Assembly: GCA_023417955.1 (NCBI GenBank)
Contig: JAEZDW010000385.1
Span: 1 to 10,532 of the forward strand
Direction of reading: 5' to 3'
DNA from: Bacteroidota bacterium
GTDB lineage: Bacteria; Bacteroidota; Bacteroidia; Cytophagales; Cyclobacteriaceae
Length of the DNA: 10,532 nucleotides
Position 1 is the stretch's first letter. Each line of letters begins with the position of its first letter. Made by a program: the position numbers and the translations under genes. Positions 6,546 through 10,532 of this stretch are shown piece after piece. A model generated the notes under the pieces. That model had not been told where the DNA came from. It saw only the letters and a program-made list of their open reading frames with translations, and did no database searches.

Positions 6546-8054
6546 ATGGAGGTGAATAAGAAGATATCCATTTTTTTATTGCTTGCCGGCATCGCTTTCG
6601 CTCCTGTTCATGCGCAGTTCAAGTTGTATGAAAAGGGCCATGACAGTTACACGTCCGGCAAATACGAGGATGCGATTCGCTACTTCTCTGAATATCTTAC
6701 CAAAGCAACCCGCGACAAGACAATTGATGTTGATGTATTTTACCTGCGCGCACTTTCGTACTACAAGCTGAATCGCTTCGCGGAAGCGGTTCCGGATTTT
6801 GAAGAAACGGTGCTGCGCGGACATGACAACATCGGAAACATTTACTGGTTCATGGCAAAATGCCACGACAAGACGGGCCGAAATGAAGACGCGGTACACA
6901 GCTACAAAAGCGCCATCCGCGAGTTGAACGACAATGAAGCGCGGGTAAAACTCTACCACGAACGCGGGTTGATCTACGAAAGGATGGGGGACAAGCCCCT
7001 TGCTATTGCCGACTTCCAGGACGGACTCGCGCTGAATCCCGGAAAGTCCGAACTTAAAAAAGAACTTGACAGGCTGAACGCGCCTTATTCGTCACCGCGC
7101 GCCAAAGCAACGGAAGACAAGAAAGTAGCGCAGAACAATCAGCCTGTTACTCAGGGTAATAGTCAGTCCGTTGCAAAGACGTCAGAGCCGGTCAAGAAAG
7201 TTACAGTTGACGATCGTGCGCAGGCCCAGAAGTCGAAACCGAAAACCGAGAAGTCAAATCCTAAACCGGTTGTAAAGGAGGAAAAAAAGGAAGTAAAACC
7301 GGAGGTAGTAATAGCCGATGCGTCATCAGGTATAAGTCTGGAAGAATTCTATCGCAACGAAAAACGCTATGCGCTGGTAGTTGGCGTATCGAAGTATCCA
7401 AAGTCAATTGGTGAATTGAAGAATCCTGTGAACGATGCGCAGGACATGGCCAAAGAACTTGAAGCGTCAAATTTCGAAGTGGATCTGCTTACCAATGCGA
7501 CCTATGGGCAAATTCGCGCTGCATTGATGCGCTTTAAGGAAAAGCTCGACGGGGGCGATGCTGAAAACACGGTCGGGTTATTCTACTTTGCCGGTCACGG
7601 CGTGATGTTTGATGATGAAAACTACCTCGTTCCGGCGGACGCTACCGTTCAGTACGAAGATGATATTCCGCGTTATTGTTTTCCAATCCAACGCATGGTG
7701 CTGAATAACATGGAGCGTTCGCGTACGAGGATGAACATTGTAATCCTGGATGCGTGCCGAAATAATCCATTCCCGGCGCTTACGCGATCAGTGGGTCGTT
7801 CCGGATTGGGTGAAATGAAAAGAGCTCGCGGTACCTTTATTGCATATGCTACAGCACCAGGTTCAGTCGCCCAGGACGGCAATGGTCGTAATGGACTCTA
7901 TACCCAGGAAGTATTGAAAGCGATGAAGAAGAAAGGCCTGACTATTGAGCAGGTATTCAAGGAGGTGCGTGCCAACGTGCTGAAGTTGTCGAACAACAAG
8001 CAGAACACCTGGGATAGTTCGAATATTATTGGAGAGTTTCATTTTAAGTATTGA
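6546..8054 (+). CDS. Secreted TPR-caspase (C14) protease, second copy
   Basis: This 502-residue paralogue of the first caspase gene has the same order: signal peptide (about 1-23, cut before Q24), about four TPR-like repeats (25-166), a charged Lys/Pro/Glu-rich linker (about 180-262) and a caspase-like domain (272-502). His351 is in YFAGHG, Cys404 in LDACRNNPF, the likely P1-binding residue is Asp402, and the acidic EDD stretch is at 371-373. By eye about two thirds of the caspase domain is identical to the first copy, while the linkers show no clear similarity and the TPR regions have drifted. The domain has one extra residue near 417-420 relative to copy one. The ATG at 6546 is 14 bp after the barrel stop; a GTG at 6552 would also keep the signal peptide. 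Different TPRs beside a conserved catalytic domain suggest different partners with similar cleavage chemistry. Confidence 0.9.
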   Translation: MEVNKKISIFLLLAGIAFAPVHAQFKLYEKGHDSYTSGKYEDAIRYFSEYLTKATRDKTIDVDVFYLRALSYYKLNRFAEAVPDFEETVLRGHDNIGNIYWFMAKCHDKTGRNEDAVHSYKSAIRELNDNEARVKLYHERGLIYERMGDKPLAIADFQDGLALNPGKSELKKELDRLNAPYSSPRAKATEDKKVAQNNQPVTQGNSQSVAKTSEPVKKVTVDDRAQAQKSKPKTEKSNPKPVVKEEKKEVKPEVVIADASSGISLEEFYRNEKRYALVVGVSKYPKSIGELKNPVNDAQDMAKELEASNFEVDLLTNATYGQIRAALMRFKEKLDGGDAENTVGLFYFAGHGVMFDDENYLVPADATVQYEDDIPRYCFPIQRMVLNNMERSRTRMNIVILDACRNNPFPALTRSVGRSGLGEMKRARGTFIAYATAPGSVAQDGNGRNGLYTQEVLKAMKKKGLTIEQVFKEVRANVLKLSNNKQNTWDSSNIIGEFHFKY

Positions 8055-8083
8055 CAACGGAAAGGGTACTGGTTTCGGCAGGG

Positions 8084-8151
8084 AAAAGATGGGAAGGTAA
8101 GCATGCTTATCCTTCCCGGGCGGTCGACGATCTCTCTGCGACCAAAGTGAA
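8084..8151. repeat. Structured palindromic repeat, copy 1
   Basis: The repeat has two parts. The first is a near-perfect palindrome at 8091-8117: GGGAAGG, the core TAAGCATGCTTA (8098-8109), a bulged T, then CCTTCCC. The second is a hairpin with stem GGTCG (8122-8126) / CGACC (8139-8143). The sequence aligns with copy 2 along its full length, in the same orientation, including A-rich starts and a CCAA after the second stem. Confidence 0.7.
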
Positions 8152-8259
8152 TTTACTAATTCTATTCGGCACAATTTAAGCCATCAAGAACCCTTCGCAT
8201 TTAAAGCTGTAGTACGACGCGTTGAATTGGATTGCTCGCGATGATTCCGGGGAAACGAT

Positions 8260-8325
8260 AAAAAATGGGAAGTAAGCATGCTTATCCCTGCCGGGGGGCG
8301 AGGATCGCTTCTCGGCCAAGACAAA
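8260..8325. repeat. Structured palindromic repeat, copy 2
   Basis: The same arrangement as copy 1, starting 176 bp further on: GGGAAG (8267-8272), core TAAGCATGCTTA (8273-8284), TCCC (8285-8288). Its second hairpin keeps a stem although the bases differ: CGAG (8299-8302) / CTCG (8311-8314), extended by GG/CC (8297-8298 / 8316-8317) past a bulged G. Retained pairing with changed sequence suggests the fold matters. Confidence 0.65.
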
Positions 8326-8354
8326 TATGCCGAAAAAGTCTAAAGGCTTATAAT

Positions 8355-8383
8355 AAAAAAAGCCCCGGATACTTCCAGAGCTT
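8355..8383 (-). terminator. Intrinsic terminator, duplicate copy behind the tRNA remnant
   Basis: On the minus strand AAGCTCTGG (8383-8375), loop AAGTAT, and CCGGGGCTT (8368-8360) form a hairpin with two G-T pairs, followed by a run of seven T (8361-8355). It is nearly identical to the terminator behind the intact tRNA-Asp and would end transcription coming from the GIY-YIG gene. Confidence 0.75.
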
Positions 8384-8386
8384 TTG

Positions 8387-8448
8387 CGGACCGGACGGGA
8401 CTCGAACCCGTCCCGAGTGCTCGGGATGACAGGCAGGCATTCTAACCA
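8387..8448 (-). pseudogene. tRNA-Asp 3' remnant with palindromic replacement
   Basis: Two blocks are identical to the intact tRNA-Asp at 8754-8827: positions 8427-8448 (D-loop end, anticodon 5' stem and anticodon) and 8387-8410 (T arm, 3' acceptor strand and discriminator). Between them the 12 bases that should give the anticodon 3' stem and variable loop are replaced by the 16-base perfect palindrome TCCCGAGTGCTCGGGA (8411-8426). The 5' acceptor strand and most of the D arm are missing; the DNA there is the end of the GIY-YIG gene. It cannot fold as a tRNA. A matching terminator copy follows. It looks like a displaced tRNA end from an insertion or duplication. Confidence 0.85.
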
Positions 8449-8693
8449 CCCCCCTTAATCAATCGCAAATAAAATTCCCTGTTCTTCTGACGTTTAAGGA
8501 ATCGTTCCCGCTTCAACGCTTCTGTTTTTGAAGGATGTCTTTCAGTGTAAACTAGCTTCCAAGGTCGATGTCTCTTCGTATATCGTGAATACCCGGAATT
8601 GTGTCGTCTTACACGACGTTCAACGTTGTCGCTTGAGCCAATGTAAAATGACCCATTCGAGAGGCTCTCGATGATGTAAACATAATAACTCAT
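8442..8693 (-). CDS. Small stand-alone GIY-YIG nuclease
   Basis: This 83-residue protein is essentially one GIY-YIG domain, the usual size of the free-standing YhbQ/UPF0213-like group. The GIY strand is represented by YYVYIIES (3-10) and the YIG motif is intact at 17-19. The conserved Arg/His region follows in DNVERRVRRHNSG (R26/R27, H31), and acidic residues E58 and E63 lie in TEALKRERFLK, where the metal-binding Glu is found. The family cuts DNA through a single divalent metal; the cellular role of these short members is poorly known. The gene starts 30 bp beyond the tRNA-Asp terminator. Its last codons (GGG and TAG) run into the tRNA remnant, which supplies the stop codon from its D-loop bases. 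It lies between two direct repeats of tRNA end plus terminator, suggesting a small mobile unit. Confidence 0.88.
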   Translation of the reverse strand: MSYYVYIIESLSNGSFYIGSSDNVERRVRRHNSGYSRYTKRHRPWKLVYTERHPSKTEALKRERFLKRQKNREFYLRLIKGGG

Positions 8694-8722
8694 AACGGTA
8701 GCAAATTATAATCACACAAAAC

Positions 8723-8750
8723 AAAAAAGCCCCGGATACTTCCAGGGCTT
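8723..8750 (-). terminator. Intrinsic terminator of tRNA-Asp
   Basis: On the minus strand AAGCCCTGG (8750-8742), loop AAGTAT and CCGGGGCTT (8735-8727) form a 9-bp stem with one G-T pair, followed by six T (8728-8723). It begins four bases past the tRNA discriminator base. Confidence 0.82.
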
Positions 8751-8753
8751 CTG

Positions 8754-8827
8754 CGGACCGGACGGGACTCGAACCCGCGACCTCCTGCGTGACAGGCAGG
8801 CATTCTAACCAGCTGAACTACCGGTCC
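8754..8827 (-). tRNA. tRNA-Asp (anticodon GTC)
   Basis: A full cloverleaf is readable on the minus strand. Acceptor arm GGACCGG (8827-8821) pairs with CCGGTCC (8761-8755), discriminator G at 8754. The D-loop includes GGTTAG. The anticodon stem CCTGC/GCAGG encloses the loop CTGTCAC with anticodon GTC, and the T arm contains GGTTCGAGTCC. The CCA end is not encoded. It decodes Asp codons GAC/GAU. It has its own promoter and terminator, and a broken second copy of its 3' part lies about 365 bp downstream. Confidence 0.96.
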
Positions 8828-8831
8828 TTTT

Positions 8832-8868
8832 CATTCCATTTGGGACGCAGCCCGTCTGAAATGGAGTG
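8832..8868. repeat. Long imperfect hairpin between tRNA-Asp and its promoter
   Basis: CATTCCATTT (8832-8841) pairs with AAATGGAGTG (8859-8868, one G-T pair). Inside it, after a 2x2 mismatch, GACG (8844-8847) pairs with CGTC (8853-8856) around the loop CAGCC. The structure fills the space from the promoter box to five bases before the tRNA. Confidence 0.6.
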
Positions 8869-8898
8869 CAAAGATAACTTTGGCGTTGTTTTCTCCAA
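8869..8898 (-). promoter_or_regulatory. Predicted tRNA-Asp promoter
   Basis: On the minus strand TTG (8898-8896) is 19 bp before TATCTTTG (8876-8869), an exact fit to the Bacteroidota form. The start would fall near 8862, leaving a leader of about 35 nt before the tRNA. Confidence 0.65.
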
Positions 8899-9336
8899 AG
8901 CCTGCTTAAAAAAAATTGGTTTAACACAATTTTGTTGAGCTCTTCAACTAAGATAGTCTTGGATATTAATCCTCGATTTCTGCGCTTAGGACTGCATGAT
9001 GAATTTCGTTTCGAGCCACCCCCATAGACAAATCATTGACGGCTGCACCTCGCCGAAGAACCCCCGGCAAACGAAGGCAGACAATCCTTGCGGGCGCTAG
9101 TATTTTGATCTCCGATTTCGTCACAGGATTCCATTCCAAAATGGACTCGCGATAACATCTTCAGGGCATTCAAAGGATCAGGAACACAGCCTGATAGATG
9201 GTCAATGCCTCAAGAATATTGTTAAGAAAATTATAGTCATTGACTCGCGAACTCAGGTGAATCGTTCAGGAAAAACGCGTTTTTGGCTCTTCCAGCTAAT
9301 AATTCCCCATTTCCTACCGTATGTTCGCAATACTCT
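8899..9336. other. Non-coding gap before accA with several inverted repeats
   Basis: No supported gene is seen on either strand. Local pairings are present: TTCGTTT (9005-9011) / AAACGAA (9069-9075) enclosing AGCC/GGCT and GCCG/CGGC; a nested pair GGCATT (9165-9170) / AATGCC (9204-9209) around ATCAGG (9177-9182) / CCTGAT (9190-9195); and a perfect palindrome AAAAACGCGTTTTT (9271-9284). No known RNA family (RNase P, SRP, tmRNA, 6S) could be recognised. Confidence 0.5.
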
Positions 9337-9344
9337 TAACTTTG
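9337..9344 (+). promoter_or_regulatory. Predicted accA promoter box
   Basis: TAACTTTG matches TAnnTTTG and lies 21 bp before the ATG, implying a leader of about 15 nt. No TTG is found at the expected upstream distance, so the upstream element is weak or absent. Confidence 0.4.
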
Positions 9345-9365
9345 TGCACCTAAAACAGAGATGGA

Positions 9366-10313
9366 ATGCTTTTGGATTTTGAGAAACCAATCGCCGAATT
9401 GGAATCCAAGCTTCGGGATATGAAGCAGTTAGCCAGTGTGAGCGACGTCGACGTTCAGACTGCGGTAAAAGCCCTCGAGAAGAAAATCAACGAGCTGAAA
9501 AAGGAAACCTTTGAAAACCTGACCGGTTGGCAAAGGGTACAGCTTAGCCGTCACCCGGACCGGCCCTATACTTTGGACTACATTTACGAAATCACGACCG
9601 ACTTCATCGAGCTTCATGGCGATCGCAGTGTCGCGGATGACAAAGCGATGGTCGGTGGTCTTGGCACCATTGACGGTCAGACGTTTATGCTTATCGGCCA
9701 GCAGAAAGGTCGCAATACCAAGCAACGCCAACTGCGCAATTTTGGAATGGCGAACCCGGAGGGGTACCGCAAGGCGTTGCGTCTTATGAAGATCGCAGAG
9801 AAGTTCAATAAACCTATCGTCACCTTCATAGATACGCCTGGTGCATTTCCCGGACTTGAAGCGGAAGAACGCGGTCAGGGTGAAGCCATCGCGCGCAACC
9901 TGAAAGAGATGTTTATGCTCACGGTTCCTGTGATTTGTATCGTAATTGGTGAAGGTGCTTCAGGGGGGGCATTGGGAATCGCCATTGGCGATCGCGTAAT
10001 GATGCTGGAAAACTCCTGGTACTCGGTGATTTCGCCTGAGAACTGCTCCACCATTCTTTGGCGAAGCTGGGATTTCAAGGAGCAGGCTGCTGAGTTGCTA
10101 AAGCTCACCGCGAAGGATATGAATGCATTAAAGCTCGTGGACGGAATAATCAAGGAGCCTCTTGGCGGAGCGCATACGGACTTCAAATGGATGGCCGGCG
10201 AAGTGAAGAAGGTTATCCTTAAACAGGCTGCCGAATTGGCCAAGATACCGGCGGATGCACGCATCGAACAACGCATCAACAAGTTCTGCAGCATGGGTGT
10301 TGTGAAGGAATAG
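9366..10313 (+). CDS. accA: Acetyl-CoA carboxylase carboxyltransferase subunit alpha
   Basis: This 315-residue protein is full length for AccA. With AccD it transfers carboxyl from carboxybiotin on BCCP to acetyl-CoA, giving malonyl-CoA, the committed step of fatty-acid synthesis in the cytoplasm. The N-terminal helical part (1-48) is typical. The crotonase-like core shows LHGDRS (83-88), GRNTKQRQLRNFGM (115-128), DTPGAFPG (156-163), EERGQGEAIARNL (167-179) and GEGASGGALGIA (195-206), with glycine-rich turns that shape the oxyanion holes. SVISPENCSTILWR (220-233) is also characteristic. The zinc finger belongs to AccD and is absent as expected. accD is not adjacent, so the gene appears to stand alone. 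ATG 9366 is preferred; the ATG at 9361 is out of frame. A terminator follows 31 bp after the stop. Confidence 0.97.
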   Translation: MLLDFEKPIAELESKLRDMKQLASVSDVDVQTAVKALEKKINELKKETFENLTGWQRVQLSRHPDRPYTLDYIYEITTDFIELHGDRSVADDKAMVGGLGTIDGQTFMLIGQQKGRNTKQRQLRNFGMANPEGYRKALRLMKIAEKFNKPIVTFIDTPGAFPGLEAEERGQGEAIARNLKEMFMLTVPVICIVIGEGASGGALGIAIGDRVMMLENSWYSVISPENCSTILWRSWDFKEQAAELLKLTAKDMNALKLVDGIIKEPLGGAHTDFKWMAGEVKKVILKQAAELAKIPADARIEQRINKFCSMGVVKE

Positions 10314-10343
10314 TTATTGATGATGTGAGTTTTCGTATCACAG

Positions 10344-10372
10344 AGGCTGTATGATTACAGCCTTCTTTATTT
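10344..10372 (+). terminator. Intrinsic terminator of accA
   Basis: AGGCTGT (10344-10350), loop ATGATT, and ACAGCCT (10357-10363) form a perfect 7-bp stem followed by a T-rich tail to 10372. It closes the accA unit before the next gene. Confidence 0.75.
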
Positions 10373-10412
10373 AAGGTGGCATCACTGTCGTGAGAATCGT
10401 TACAAAAGCATT

Positions 10413-10532
10413 ATGAAACTACACGTAATTAACACAGGCTTTTTCAAACTGGATGGCGGCGCGATGTTTGGTGTCGTCCCGAAATCAATCTGGCAGAAGT
10501 CAAACCCCGCCGACGAAAACAATCTATGCTCG
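10413..10532 (+). CDS. MBL-fold metallo-hydrolase, N-terminal part only
   Basis: The first 40 codons are in the window and the gene runs off the edge. The opening MKLHVINTGFFKLDGGAMF, followed by GVVPKSIWQK and PADENN, is typical of metallo-beta-lactamase-fold hydrolases of the lactonase-like type, where the GGAMFG-V-P segment forms an early strand and turn. The zinc-binding HxHxDH motif would lie beyond the edge and is not visible, so activity and substrate cannot be judged. It is separated from accA by a terminator, with 40 bp from the terminator tail to the ATG, and no clear TAnnTTTG box was found. Confidence 0.75.
   Translation, partial: MKLHVINTGFFKLDGGAMFGVVPKSIWQKSNPADENNLCS

Larger units (their letters stand above)
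8055..8354. other. Non-coding gap after the caspase cluster
   Basis: I see no gene in this gap. It contains two copies of a structured repeat (8084-8151 and 8260-8325), described separately. The stretch between them (8152-8259) shows nothing recognisable. There is no hairpin with a T-tract on the plus strand directly after the second caspase gene, so the palindromic repeat at 8091-8117, 37 bp after the stop, is the only visible candidate for the message end. Confidence 0.6.

Noticed and set aside
4168..8054. Known caspase-based phage defence such as a gasdermin or CRISPR-linked system
   Set aside because: Both proteases have signal peptides and no gasdermin, CRISPR or cytoplasmic sensor gene is nearby, so an envelope role fits better.
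8084..8325. CRISPR array
   Set aside because: Only two imperfect repeats 176 bp apart, with palindromic structure and no regular spacers or cas genes.
8387..8448. A second functional tRNA gene at the remnant
   Set aside because: The 5' acceptor strand and D arm are missing and the anticodon stem cannot pair, so it cannot form a cloverleaf.
8966..9160. Minus-strand open stretch of about 64 codons in the gap before accA
   Set aside because: It has no ATG near its beginning and no family I recognise; stretches of this length occur by chance here. A decayed gene remains possible.

Overview
The window looks like a chromosomal segment of a Bacteroidota bacterium, most likely of the Cytophagales type. 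The signs are TAnnTTTG-type promoter boxes (several with an upstream TTG at 17-19 bp), start sites without Shine-Dalgarno sequences, signal peptides cleaved just before a glutamine, an outer-membrane beta-barrel protein, and an accA product opening with the MLLDFEKPIAELE form I associate with this phylum. The lineage is an inference; no 16S or other taxonomic marker is present.

Layout. 1-314: upstream DNA rich in palindromes, then a promoter. 315-1481 (+): soluble receiver/histidine-kinase protein, overlapping tail-to-tail by 12 bp with a lipoprotein gamma-glutamyltransferase (1470-3158, -). The transferase gene diverges from a TetR-family regulator (3265-3894, +); a predicted promoter and an inverted repeat lie in the shared 106-bp gap. 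3897-4073 (-): small, very basic lipoprotein, convergent with tetR. 4168-8054 (+): three-gene cluster of TPR-caspase protease, outer-membrane beta-barrel, and second TPR-caspase protease, all with signal peptides. 8055-8354: non-coding DNA with two copies of a structured palindromic repeat. 8355-8898 (-): tRNA-Asp(GTC) with promoter and terminator, then a small GIY-YIG nuclease gene, then a broken second copy of the tRNA 3' part with its own terminator. 8899-9365: non-coding. 9366-10313 (+): accA, followed by a terminator. 10413 to the edge (+): start of an MBL-fold hydrolase.

Two parts stand out. First, the caspase-barrel-caspase cluster: two secreted paralogous cysteine proteases of metacaspase/orthocaspase type, with intact His/Cys dyads and the Asp that gives metacaspases basic P1 specificity, flank a barrel carrying an EF-hand-like loop. 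This suggests an envelope proteolytic module that could respond to calcium; that function is inference. Second, the GIY-YIG gene lies between an intact tRNA-Asp-plus-terminator and a displaced tRNA-Asp-3'-end-plus-terminator. This is the layout left by an element inserting into a tRNA gene, but a lone nuclease takes the place of an integrase. The nuclease stop codon lies inside the tRNA remnant, and the remnant has a perfect palindrome where the anticodon 3' stem should be.

The remaining genes look like ordinary housekeeping or signalling genes.
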